Shown: positions 45,028-53,683 of the stretch, piece by piece | How the letters are laid out: the number at the start of each line of letters is the position of its first letter | Position numbering within the stretch: position 1 is the first letter of the stretch | From: Pseudomonas sp. LB-090624 | GTDB lineage: Bacteria > Pseudomonadota > Gammaproteobacteria > Pseudomonadales > Pseudomonadaceae | Assembly: GCF_003205205.1 (NCBI RefSeq) | Contig: NZ_QJRL01000007.1 | Coordinates: 62,001-126,000 of the forward strand | DNA: 64,000 nt | Direction of reading: 5' to 3' | Notes under the pieces: model-generated | Database searches by the model: none | The model's input: the letters and a program-made list of their open reading frames with translations, nothing else | What the model was told of the DNA's origin: nothing | Translations under genes and position numbers: made by a program

Positions 45028-46224
45028 ATGAGCCAGTCCATCCGCCCCCTTGACGGGATCACAGTCATCAGCCTCGAGCACGCGATCGCGGCGCCCTTCT
45101 GCACGCGCCAGCTAGCCGACCTGGGCGCCCGGGTCATCAAGGTGGAGCGCCCTGGCAGTGGCGATTTCGCCCGGGGCTACGATCAGCGTGTCAACGGCCT
45201 GGCCTCGCATTTCGTGTGGACCAACCGCTCCAAAGAAAGCCTGGCCCTGGACCTCAAGCAGGAGATCGCCGGCGACATCCTTGATCAGTTGCTGGAGCAG
45301 GCTGATGTGCTTGTGCAGAACCTGGCACCGGGTGCAGCTGCGCGCCTGGGGTTGACCTTCGAGGCGCTGCACACGCGCTTCCCCCGGTTGATTGTCTGCG
45401 ATATCTCCGGCTACGGCGCAGGCGGCCCTTACGAACAAAAAAAGGCCTACGACCTGCTGATCCAGAGCGAGGGCGGCTTTTTGTCGGTGACTGGTGGGCC
45501 GGGCGAAGACGGGATGGCCAAGGCCGGTAACTCGATCGCAGACATCGCCGCTGGCATGTATGCCTACACCGGCATCCTCTCGGCGGTGCTCCTGCGCGAG
45601 AAAACCGGCATCGGCAGCCAGGTGGAAGTGTCGATGCTCGAGGCGTTGGTGGAATGGATGAACTACCCGCTCTACTACGCCTACGAGGGCGCCGCACCAC
45701 CACCACGTGCGGGCGCGGCGCATGCGACCATCTACCCGTATGGCCCCTTCCCGGTCGGCGACGGCAGCACCGTCATGCTGGGGCTGCAGAACGAGCGCGA
45801 GTGGCAGCTGTTCTGCGAACAGGTGCTGCAGCAGCCAAAGCTGGCCGCAGACGAGCGCTTCAGCGCCAACTTCAAACGCGTAGCCAATCGCGATGCGCTG
45901 CGCGGGTTGATCGTCGAGGCCTTTGCTGCGCTGGACTTCGACACCGTGATCCGGCGCCTCGATGGGGCCAGCATCGCCAATGCCAAGGTCAATGACATGC
46001 AGGGTGTCTGGGCCCACCCGCAACTGCAAGCCCGGGACCGCTGGCGTCGCATCGACACCGCCGCCGGATCAGTGCCCAGCCTGCTGCCGCCGGCCACCAG
46101 CAACGCCTATGCACCGCGCATGGACCCGGTCCCCGCACTGGGCCAGCACAGCGAAGGCATCCTTGCCGAACTCGGCCTGCCCCAAGAACGTATTCAGCAA
46201 CTGCGCAATTCAGGGGTCATCTGA
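45028..46224 (+). CDS. Class III (CaiB/BaiF) CoA transferase
   Basis: 398 residues beginning MSQSIRPLDGITVISLEHAI. The catalytic aspartate is D172 in AGNSIADIAAGMYAYTG. LLREKTGIGSQVEVSMLEAL is also diagnostic. It would move CoA from a donor such as succinyl-CoA to the operon's acid substrate, activating it without ATP. In the itaconate pathway the homologous step is Ict. Substrate is inferred only. Confidence 0.9.
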   Translation: MSQSIRPLDGITVISLEHAIAAPFCTRQLADLGARVIKVERPGSGDFARGYDQRVNGLASHFVWTNRSKESLALDLKQEIAGDILDQLLEQADVLVQNLAPGAAARLGLTFEALHTRFPRLIVCDISGYGAGGPYEQKKAYDLLIQSEGGFLSVTGGPGEDGMAKAGNSIADIAAGMYAYTGILSAVLLREKTGIGSQVEVSMLEALVEWMNYPLYYAYEGAAPPPRAGAAHATIYPYGPFPVGDGSTVMLGLQNEREWQLFCEQVLQQPKLAADERFSANFKRVANRDALRGLIVEAFAALDFDTVIRRLDGASIANAKVNDMQGVWAHPQLQARDRWRRIDTAAGSVPSLLPPATSNAYAPRMDPVPALGQHSEGILAELGLPQERIQQLRNSGVI

Positions 46225-46275
46225 CGCCCTGTTCTTCATTCGTTGCCATTGCTCAAACACAGAGTATTCCTGCCT

Positions 46276-47025
46276 ATGAAAGTGCTGGTCGCAATCAAAC
46301 GAGTGGTCGACTACAACGTCAAGGTTCGCGTCAAGGCGGACAACTCCGGCGTCGACCTTGCTAACGTCAAGATGTCCATGAACCCCTTCTGCGAAATCGC
46401 CGTGGAAGAAGCCGTACGCCTGAAGGAAAAAGGCGTTGCGACCGAGATCGTCGTCGTTTCCGTCGGCCCGACCACTGCCCAGGAGCAACTGCGTACCGCC
46501 CTGGCCCTGGGTGCCGACCGTGCCATCCTGGTCGAAGCCGCTGACGAACTGAACGCCCTGGCCGTGGCCAAGGCGCTGAAGGCCGTTGTCGACAAGGAGC
46601 AGCCGCAGCTGGTGATCCTCGGCAAGCAGGCCATCGACAGTGACAACAACCAGACCGGCCAGATGCTGGCCGCGCTCACCGGCCTCGCTCAGGGCACCTT
46701 CGCCTCCAAGGTTGAAGTGGCTGGCGACAAGCTGAATGTCACCCGTGAAATCGACGGCGGCCTGCAAACCGTTGCGCTGAACCTGCCAGCCATCGTCACC
46801 ACCGACCTGCGCCTGAACGAGCCGCGCTACGCGTCGCTGCCGAACATCATGAAGGCCAAGAAAAAGCCGCTGGAGACCGTCAAGCCAGGCGATCTGGGCG
46901 TGTCCCTCGCCTCCACCAACAAGACCTTGAAAGTCGAAGCCCCAGCCGCCCGCAGTGCAGGTATCAAGGTCAGGTCGGTGGCCGAATTGATTGAAAAGCT
47001 GAAAAACGAAGCGAAGGTGATCTGA
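46276..47025 (+). CDS. etfB: Electron transfer flavoprotein beta subunit
   Basis: 249 residues from the ATG at 46276 ([20 protein letters not shown]). [20 protein letters not shown] and [17 protein letters not shown] are the AMP-binding motifs. The stop overlaps the etfA start (TGATG). A second, dedicated ETF inside the catabolic operon, presumably beside a housekeeping copy elsewhere. Confidence 0.96.
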   Translation: MKVLVAIKRVVDYNVKVRVKADNSGVDLANVKMSMNPFCEIAVEEAVRLKEKGVATEIVVVSVGPTTAQEQLRTALALGADRAILVEAADELNALAVAKALKAVVDKEQPQLVILGKQAIDSDNNQTGQMLAALTGLAQGTFASKVEVAGDKLNVTREIDGGLQTVALNLPAIVTTDLRLNEPRYASLPNIMKAKKKPLETVKPGDLGVSLASTNKTLKVEAPAARSAGIKVRSVAELIEKLKNEAKVI

Positions 47026-47954
47026 TGAGCATTCTGGTAGTTGCTGAACACGACAATCACTCCCTCGCTGGCCCTACCCTGCACACCCTGGCCGCCGCTC
47101 GCCAGATCGGCGCTGACATCGTGGTGCTCGTAGCCGGACACGACGTGGCCGGTGTGGCGTTCGCCGCCGCGCAGTGCGCTGGCGTGAGCAAAGTGCTGCT
47201 GGCAGACGATGCCGCCTACGCCCATCAGCTTCCGGAAAACGTGGCGCCCTTGGTGGCCAACCTGGGCCGCGACTTCAGCCATGTGCTGGCGCCGGCCACC
47301 AGCAACGGCAAGAACCTCCTGCCACGGGTAGCTGCGCTGCTGGATGTCGACCAGATCTCAGAGATCATTTCGGTCGAGTCCGCGGACACCTTCAAGCGTC
47401 CAATCTACGCCGGTAACGCCATTGCCACCGTCCAATCCAGCGCTGCGGTAAAAGTCATCACCGTGCGCTCCACCGGTTTTGACGCCGTGCCGGCAGAAGG
47501 CGGCGGCGCGCCAATCCAGGCACTGGCCGGTGCTGCAGATGCAGGCCTGTCGGCAGTTGTCTGCGAAGCGTTGGCCAAGTCCGACCGCCCCGAACTGACC
47601 GCCGCCAAGATCGTGGTATCCGGCGGCCGTGGCATGGGCAACGGTGACAACTTCAGCCACCTGTATAGCCTGGCCGACAAGCTCGGCGCTGCGGTTGGTG
47701 CTTCGCGCGCGGCGGTAGACGCAGGGTTCGTGCCCAACGACATGCAGGTCGGTCAGACTGGCAAGATCGTCGCGCCGCAGTTGTACATCGCCGTGGGTAT
47801 CTCCGGCGCTATTCAGCACCTGGCCGGCATGAAGGACGCCAAGGTCATTGTCGCGATCAACAAGGATGAAGAAGCACCTATCTTCCAGGTAGCTGATTAC
47901 GGTTTGGTCGGCGACCTGTTCGAGATCGTACCGGAACTGACTTCGACGCTGTAA
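47025..47954 (+). CDS. etfA: Electron transfer flavoprotein alpha subunit
   Basis: 309 residues. FAD-binding region: [34 protein letters not shown] and [20 protein letters not shown]. It passes electrons from the acyl-CoA dehydrogenase to ETF-ubiquinone oxidoreductase. Coupled to etfB. Confidence 0.96.
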   Translation: MSILVVAEHDNHSLAGPTLHTLAAARQIGADIVVLVAGHDVAGVAFAAAQCAGVSKVLLADDAAYAHQLPENVAPLVANLGRDFSHVLAPATSNGKNLLPRVAALLDVDQISEIISVESADTFKRPIYAGNAIATVQSSAAVKVITVRSTGFDAVPAEGGGAPIQALAGAADAGLSAVVCEALAKSDRPELTAAKIVVSGGRGMGNGDNFSHLYSLADKLGAAVGASRAAVDAGFVPNDMQVGQTGKIVAPQLYIAVGISGAIQHLAGMKDAKVIVAINKDEEAPIFQVADYGLVGDLFEIVPELTSTL

Positions 47955-47967
47955 AGGACAATAAAAA

Positions 47968-48810
47968 ATGAGCACACCTGCACCCCAAACATGGATTGGC
48001 CGTAGCGAGACCGTCCATGACTGCATCAGCCATAACCTGGTCAAGCGTATTGCCGCCACCTTGAGCGAGCCGGCACCCGCGCCGGGTGATGCCCTGCCCG
48101 CACTCTGGCATTGGGCGTTTTTTCAGGAGCCAGTCGAAGCGGCCGGCCTGGGTGGCGATGGCCATCCGGCGCGGGGCGGTTTTCTGCCCCCGGCGGATAA
48201 CCGCAACCGCATGTGGGCCGGAGGACGCCTGGAATTCATCCGCCCGCTGCGGATCGATGCCCAGGTGTCCCGCCGCTCGACCATCCTCAATGTCGAGGAG
48301 AAGCACGGGCGTACCGGCTCCTTGATGTTCGTCACCGTGCAGCATGAATATGTGCAGGACGGCCAGCGGGCACTGCTCGAAGAGCAGGACATCGTCTATC
48401 GCGAGCCTTCGCCGCCCAAGCTCGGCGGCACCGAGCCGATGCCCCAGGGCGATTGGAGCGAAAGCGTGCAACCAGATCCGACGCTACTGTTCCGCTACTC
48501 GGCAGTGACCTTCAACGGCCATCGCATCCATTACGACTGGCCATACGTCACTGAAACCGAGGGCTACCCGGGGCTGGTGGTCCACGGCCCGCTGATCGCT
48601 ACCCTGAACCTGCGTGCCTTCGTGCGCGCGAACCCGCAACTGAACGTCCGCCGCTTCAGCTATCGCGGTGTGCGCCCGCTGATCTGCCCGGATGCGTTCC
48701 ACGTCGGCGGGCGGTTGACCGGTGACGGTAAGGCGCAGGTCTGGGCAGGTAATCAGGCCGGTCAGGCGCAGGTTGGCGAAATCGAATTCGCCCAAGGGGC
48801 ACTCCCATGA
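47968..48810 (+). CDS. MaoC/FAS1-like enoyl-CoA hydratase, itaconyl- or mesaconyl-CoA type
   Basis: 280 residues forming a double hot-dog. The N-half has the FAS1-like dehydratase region (HPARGGFLPPADNRNRMWAG, GGRLEFIRPLRIDA). The C-half has FRYSAVTFNGHRIHYDWPYV and EGYPGLVVHGPLIATL, the catalytic His and EGYPGLVVHGP strand. Relatives include mesaconyl-C4-CoA hydratase and itaconyl-CoA hydratase. It ends with a 4-base overlap into the lyase gene, so the two steps are coupled. Confidence 0.86.
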   Translation: MSTPAPQTWIGRSETVHDCISHNLVKRIAATLSEPAPAPGDALPALWHWAFFQEPVEAAGLGGDGHPARGGFLPPADNRNRMWAGGRLEFIRPLRIDAQVSRRSTILNVEEKHGRTGSLMFVTVQHEYVQDGQRALLEEQDIVYREPSPPKLGGTEPMPQGDWSESVQPDPTLLFRYSAVTFNGHRIHYDWPYVTETEGYPGLVVHGPLIATLNLRAFVRANPQLNVRRFSYRGVRPLICPDAFHVGGRLTGDGKAQVWAGNQAGQAQVGEIEFAQGALP

Positions 48811-49622
48811 GCGCTGATATCGTACGCAGTGCGCTGTTCGTGCCGGCTACCCGCCCCGAGCGCATTCCCAAGGCCTTGGCGAGTGGCGCCGACCGAGTCA
48901 TCGTTGACCTGGAGGACGCCGTTGAAGAGGCCCTCAAGGAACAGGCGCGCGATAACCTTGAGCAGTTTCTCAGTGATCAGCCCCAGGCCCAGGTACTTGT
49001 GCGTGTCAACGCGCCCGGTCACTGGGCCCACGATGCCGACCTGGCGCTGTGCCAGCGCCACCCCGGCGTCGTCGGCATTTTGCTGCCCAAGGCGGAAACC
49101 GTCGGCCAGATCGAACGCGCACATGCCACCGGCAAGGCGGTGTGGCCGATCATCGAAAGTGCCAAGGGCCTGGCTGCGCTGCCCCTCCTGGCGGCAGCGA
49201 CAGGCGTCGACCGTCTGTCGTTCGGCAGCCTGGATCTGGGCCTGGACCTCGGGCTGAACGTCGGCAGTGCCGCCGCCGGGCAGGTACTGGACCATGCCCG
49301 CTATGCGGTGTTGCTGCACAGCCGCGTCGCCGGGCTGGCTGCGCCGCTGGACGGCGTCTTCCCTGCCATCCAGGACACCGACGGGCTGCAGCGTCAGGTG
49401 CGCTTCGCCCGGGACATGGGCTTTGCCGGCGCCCTGTGCATTCACCCTGGCCAGGTCAGCGTGATTCACGCCGCGCTCAAGCCTTCGGCTACCGAGCTGG
49501 ACTGGGCGCAGCGGGTGGTCGAACACGCTGAAACTGGCGCTGGCGTGTTCACCCTCGATGGCCAGATGGTCGACGCTCCCGTCATCCTGCGCGCCCGCGC
49601 CATGCTGCTCCAGGCCGGCTGA
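48807..49622 (+). CDS. CitE-like CoA-ester lyase, citramalyl-CoA lyase type
   Basis: 271 residues. Family motifs: RSALFVPATRPERIPKALAS, DRVIVDLEDAVEEALKEQAR with metal-ligand residues, GILLPKAETV and SFGSLDLGLDLG. It would split a beta-hydroxyacyl-CoA into acetyl- (or acyl-) CoA and a 2-oxo acid. Directly after the hydratase and overlapping it, like ich and ccl in the itaconate pathway. Confidence 0.88.
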   Translation: MSADIVRSALFVPATRPERIPKALASGADRVIVDLEDAVEEALKEQARDNLEQFLSDQPQAQVLVRVNAPGHWAHDADLALCQRHPGVVGILLPKAETVGQIERAHATGKAVWPIIESAKGLAALPLLAAATGVDRLSFGSLDLGLDLGLNVGSAAAGQVLDHARYAVLLHSRVAGLAAPLDGVFPAIQDTDGLQRQVRFARDMGFAGALCIHPGQVSVIHAALKPSATELDWAQRVVEHAETGAGVFTLDGQMVDAPVILRARAMLLQAG

Positions 49623-49806
49623 CGCTCCCGTTATCGCCCCCGGCACCGCATACTCCTTCTGTTCTGACGCGCAGCGGCCTGCGGTACCGGGGGCATCTAC
49701 CCAGAGAGGTGCCCCATGTGTCTGCTCACTGGCACACCCCGGTCCCGGCGCCACTGCAAACGCCTGCTCTGCCGGCTGCTGGGCGCACTGTCGAGGATGC
49801 CGGCCT

Positions 49807-50385
49807 ATGCTTGAAGCTGCCCGTCCCAGCCCCTCCCCCCTGACCCAGGCTGCAACCGAACTGATGGTCGAGATGGGCTACACCGCCATGACCATGAGGA
49901 AGCTGGCCCTGCGCGTCGGTATTCTCCCCGGCAGCCTTTACCATCACGTCGATTGCAAACAGGATCTGCTGCTCAATGTCGTGCTCGATATCGTCGAGCG
50001 CCGCAAGCAGGCCTGGGCAAACCGCGCCCAACCTCAAGATCTGCATGCTTATGTGCGTTTTGCGCTGGCACGGCAAGTTGCCCTTCCCCAGGAGGAGATG
50101 ATCCTTCGTCACGAAACCAGGCACCTGCAAGGCCGCCACCGGCTCTGGCTGGAGCGGGCAATGAGGCAACTGGCCGAGCCACTGCACCAGGTCATCGAGC
50201 GGGGTTGCGCTATCGGTCAGTACTGCGTACGCGACACAGCCCGGGCCGCCGTTGCGCTCCTGGCGATCATCGAGAGCGCCAATAGTCTGCGGGTTGGCAA
50301 TACGGCCTTCGAGGAAGGATGGATCGAGCAGCACATCTTGCGTATGTGCAATGCCTTGCTGCAGCCCGGGCAATGCCCCGGTTGA
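49807..50385 (+). CDS. TetR/AcrR-family regulator
   Basis: 192 residues from the ATG at 49807. The HTH is TAMTMRKLALRVGILPGSLY followed by HHVDCKQDLL. The C-terminal ligand domain is helical. It lies 184 bases after the lyase gene and convergent with the hydroxyacid dehydrogenase. It may repress the operon in response to an acyl-CoA intermediate, complementing the LysR regulator. Longer upstream readings lack support. Confidence 0.86.
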   Translation: MLEAARPSPSPLTQAATELMVEMGYTAMTMRKLALRVGILPGSLYHHVDCKQDLLLNVVLDIVERRKQAWANRAQPQDLHAYVRFALARQVALPQEEMILRHETRHLQGRHRLWLERAMRQLAEPLHQVIERGCAIGQYCVRDTARAAVALLAIIESANSLRVGNTAFEEGWIEQHILRMCNALLQPGQCPG

Positions 50386-50460
50386 CGAACTGCCTTCAAG
50401 GTGAGTGGGGAATACATGCTCTGGCGGATCAGCACCCGCCAGAGCGTACTGCAAGCGGCA

Positions 50461-51504
50461 CTAGGTATCGCGATGGTCACTGGCCTTCAGCCGTTGCCGG
50501 AACACATCGAACGCCTGCGGGTTGACCATACGTGGCCCTGGCTCACCGCGCAGGATCTGCAGAATCTGCTCAGCCGCCCACGCTCCCATGCGCTTGCGGG
50601 CCTCGCGGGTGACGCCTGCGGTGTGATAAAGGCCGACTACGTTTTCAAGGCCGAGCAAGGGGTGATCCAATGCCGGCGGCTCCTGGTCCCAAACGTCGAT
50701 TCCCGCAGCGCCAAGATGACCGCAAGCCAACGCGTCATACAAAGCGGCCTCGTCATGCAAGCCGCCACGTGCGGTATTGATGAACACAGCCCCTTTGCGC
50801 ATCGCCCCGAAAGTCGACGCGTTCATGAGGTTCAAGGTCGAAGCCAGACGCGGGCAATGCAGCGAGACCACATCACTGTGCTGCAACAGGCTCGGCAACG
50901 TACAACTGGCTGCGCCCCGCTGGCCGATCTGTTCCGCGCTCAGCAGAGGATCATGAGCAAGCACCTGCATGCCCAACGCCTGGGCTATGCGTGCGACACG
51001 GCTACCGATTTCACCGATACCGACCAGCCCCAAGGTCTTACCGCACAGCTCACTACCCATCAAGTCTTCACGCGAAAACCCGCGTTCCCGGCGCAGGCGC
51101 CGGTCCGATTCACTGATACGCCGCGCACAATCGAGCATCAGCCCAACCGTGGCCTCGGCCACAGATTGGGCGTTGGCGCCAGACTGGTTGACGACCAACA
51201 CACCTGCGCGGGTGCAGGCTTCGACATCCACCGTGTCGAAACCGGCGCCATTGGTCGAGACACACAGCAGGTCAGGCAACTGGCACAGCAGCGCCTCGGT
51301 CACACACCACGGTCGCGGGAGTTCGTCCCGCGCCGAAGGCACCTGGTATACCTGGCAGCTGCGCAGCGCCTGCAGGATGACGGCAGGCGGCTGGTCACGG
51401 CCAACGGTTTGCAGCACGACATCGGGCGAAGCTTCGAGGATCTGGGCCATCACCGGGTGATACCAGACGTCGAAGCGCACGATCTTCTTCCTTTCAGCAA
51501 TCAT
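50461..51504 (-). CDS. D-2-hydroxyacid dehydrogenase
   Basis: 347 residues. The NAD motif GLVGIGEIGSRVARIAQALG is at about 156-175; catalytic Arg is in NTARGG, Glu in DVWDQEPP and His in LYHTAGVT. It oxidises or reduces 2-hydroxy/2-oxo acid pairs. It is in the same minus-strand unit as symporter 2 (12 bases apart). The 2-oxo acid could be the substrate of the TPP decarboxylase; this is inferred. Confidence 0.9.
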   Translation of the reverse strand: MIAERKKIVRFDVWYHPVMAQILEASPDVVLQTVGRDQPPAVILQALRSCQVYQVPSARDELPRPWCVTEALLCQLPDLLCVSTNGAGFDTVDVEACTRAGVLVVNQSGANAQSVAEATVGLMLDCARRISESDRRLRRERGFSREDLMGSELCGKTLGLVGIGEIGSRVARIAQALGMQVLAHDPLLSAEQIGQRGAASCTLPSLLQHSDVVSLHCPRLASTLNLMNASTFGAMRKGAVFINTARGGLHDEAALYDALACGHLGAAGIDVWDQEPPALDHPLLGLENVVGLYHTAGVTREARKRMGAWAAEQILQILRGEPGPRMVNPQAFDVFRQRLKASDHRDT

Positions 51505-51516
51505 GCTCGCCTTGCC

Positions 51517-52884
51517 TCAGTGGCTGGGGTGGGTGGGTAGCGTTTTACGGCCCATGAACTTGCGTACGCCGATGTTCGCTTCGACCTTGCCGTCGCCATC
51601 GAGATAACCGTGTTTGCCAAGGTCTGGCATCAGCAGCGCCGACACCAGGGTGATGGCGCCGATGACCGCCACGTACAGGTAAAAGTACTGCTCCATCCCC
51701 AAGGACCGGAAGGTCAGCGCCACGTACTCGGCCGATCCGCCGAACATTGCGGCCCCCACGGCGTACGGCAGCCCTACACCCAGGGCGCGCACGGTCGGCG
51801 GATAGAAGTCGGCCTTGAGTACACCGGTGACCGGGGTATAGAAGGCTGCGATCAGCAACCCGGCGAGCACGAGCCCAAACGCGGCAAGCGGGTCCTGCAC
51901 TGTCTTGATCGCGGACAGCAACGGGATAACCAGGAAGGTGGACAGCAGGCCGAACAAGATCATGTTGCGGCGCACGCCGATTTTGTCTGCGAGCATGCCG
52001 AACACCGGCTGCACCAGCATGAAGATCACCAGTGCAGAAGCCATGATGATGCTCACGGTGGGGGCCGGGATACCGACACTCACTACCAGGAACTTCTGCA
52101 TGTACGCGGTAAAGGTATAGAAGTACAGCGAGCAGCCGATGGTGATGGTAAAGGTCAGCAACACCGCGCGCCGGTGCTGCATCAGGCCTCGGAGCGAGCC
52201 GGACTCCTTGCTCTTCATGCCCGCTTCAGTGGCTGTCTCGCGCATGGTGCGGCGCAGAATGACCACCACGATCGAAGCCAGCGCGCCGATCAGGAACGGT
52301 ACCCGCCAGCCCCAGGCCTTCAGGTCCTGTTCCGACAGCACCAGTTGCAGTACCGCAACCGTCAGCAGCGCCAGCAGTTGCCCGGCGATGATCGTCATGT
52401 ACTGGAACGAGCCGTAGAACGAGCGCCGCCCGGCGCGGGATACCTCACTGATATAGGTGGCGCCGGTGCCGTACTCGGCGCCTACCGATAACCCTTGCAT
52501 CAGCCGCGCGATCACCAGCAGCACCGGCGCTGCGACACCCACCGTGGCATACGTGGGCATGACCGCGATCATCAACGAGCCGCCGCACATCATGAACACT
52601 GAGATGATCATCGAGATCTTGCGCCCTCGGGTATCGGCGATGTAGCCGAAAATCCAGCCACCCAGTGGACGCATGAAGAAACCGACAGCGAAGATACCGG
52701 CCGTGGCCAGCAGCTGGCTGGTCTGGTCGCCAGCGGGGAAGAACAGTGATGCGAAGTAGATCGAGGTGTAGGCGTAGATGAAGAAGTCGTACCACTCCAC
52801 CAGGTTGCCGGAGCATACACCCACAATTGCGGTGGTGCGCTCTTTGCGCGTCAACGGACGTGCCGTGCTCATGTCTGCATTCAT
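51517..52884 (-). CDS. MHS-family (KgtP-like) H+/carboxylate symporter 2
   Basis: From the ATG at 52884 the protein is 455 residues, 12 helices. It closely resembles symporter 1: CSGNLVEWYDFFIYAYTSIY, RPLGGWIFGYIADTRGR and VGAEYGTGATYISEVSR. Both sit in the island, so this is a duplicated carrier pair. A longer reading extends antisense through the hydrolase gene and is not used. Site D lies 100 bases upstream. Confidence 0.92.
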   Translation of the reverse strand: MNADMSTARPLTRKERTTAIVGVCSGNLVEWYDFFIYAYTSIYFASLFFPAGDQTSQLLATAGIFAVGFFMRPLGGWIFGYIADTRGRKISMIISVFMMCGGSLMIAVMPTYATVGVAAPVLLVIARLMQGLSVGAEYGTGATYISEVSRAGRRSFYGSFQYMTIIAGQLLALLTVAVLQLVLSEQDLKAWGWRVPFLIGALASIVVVILRRTMRETATEAGMKSKESGSLRGLMQHRRAVLLTFTITIGCSLYFYTFTAYMQKFLVVSVGIPAPTVSIIMASALVIFMLVQPVFGMLADKIGVRRNMILFGLLSTFLVIPLLSAIKTVQDPLAAFGLVLAGLLIAAFYTPVTGVLKADFYPPTVRALGVGLPYAVGAAMFGGSAEYVALTFRSLGMEQYFYLYVAVIGAITLVSALLMPDLGKHGYLDGDGKVEANIGVRKFMGRKTLPTHPSH

Positions 52885-52973
52885 GATCGCTACCCTTGTT
52901 GTTATTTTTTTTTGCCAACTCGGGTACAGCTTTGCATAGCGTCGTTTTGGGGGAAGAGGTGCCACTGGTCTAA

Positions 52974-52998
52974 CAGCTATGCCTGGCAGGCATGGCCC
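52974..52998. promoter_or_regulatory. LysR-type site D (CAGCTAT-N11-ATGGCCC)
   Basis: The left arm is identical to sites A-C; the right arm keeps AT-GC only. It is about 100 bases upstream of symporter 2. Confidence 0.4.
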
Positions 52999-52999
52999 T

Positions 53000-53656
53000 C
53001 TACGCCGGGCTTTCGGGCCGTTTGTGCTGCAGATAGCGGCAGACTTCTTCAGCGACCCGGCCAAGGCAGCCTTTGAAAAAGTGGTCGGCGCCGGCGTACA
53101 CCGATACGCGGCGTTGTTCGCCAGCGGCCCACCCCAGCAGGCCCGGCAGAGGCGCCATCTGGTCGCACTCGCCGTGCACCAGCAGGCAATCGTCGGGCAA
53201 GGCCGGCGCGGGATAATGGCGGCCCCCGGGCACATCGCCGACCGGCAGCCCCAGCAGGGCCAAGGCATCGAACGCTCCAGGCGATGCGCTGGCCAACCTG
53301 GCGAACACATGGGCGCCGAAGGAGAACCCAACCAAGGCGATGGGCAGCCCAGGCATCGTTGCAGCCATGTGCTGGAGCACCGCCAGGCTGTCCTCAGTCT
53401 CGCCGATGCCGCCAGCATGACTGCCCTCGCTCAACCCCACCCCACGAAAGCTCGGCCGCACCACCAGCCAGCCGCTGGCACACAACTGCCGGGCAAGGGT
53501 CACTGGCACGATGTGCCGGGGGCTGCCACCCAGCAGGGGTTGCGGATGGCTGACGATCGCCACGCCCTTCGGCGGGGTGGGTGGATGATCGAGCAGCAGG
53601 TGGAGCTTGCCCACCCCGCCATCGATCAGCAGCTCTTCACGGTCCAGTCGTGACAT
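53000..53656 (-). CDS. Alpha/beta hydrolase
   Basis: 218 residues beginning MSRLDREELLIDGGVGKLHL. The nucleophile elbow is VGFSFGAH (Ser near 119), Asp near GECDQM, and His in ADHFFKGC. VSHPQPLLGGSPRH and RPSFRGVGLSEGSH are typical of the YjfP/dienelactone hydrolase branch. The substrate is unknown. It is upstream of symporter 2 on the same strand and just after the MFS carrier gene. Confidence 0.85.
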   Translation of the reverse strand: MSRLDREELLIDGGVGKLHLLLDHPPTPPKGVAIVSHPQPLLGGSPRHIVPVTLARQLCASGWLVVRPSFRGVGLSEGSHAGGIGETEDSLAVLQHMAATMPGLPIALVGFSFGAHVFARLASASPGAFDALALLGLPVGDVPGGRHYPAPALPDDCLLVHGECDQMAPLPGLLGWAAGEQRRVSVYAGADHFFKGCLGRVAEEVCRYLQHKRPESPA

Positions 53657-53683
53657 TGCAATTGACTCCTCGAGGGTTGGCGC

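Noticed and set aside
49558..50385. 275-aa version of the TetR gene
   Set aside because: The first 83 residues read across the end of the lyase gene in another frame; TetR proteins start near the HTH, as from 49807.
51517..53418. 633-aa minus-strand version of symporter 2
   Set aside because: The extra 178 residues lie in another frame over the alpha/beta hydrolase gene; the MHS family starts near MNADMSTARP, so 52884 is used.
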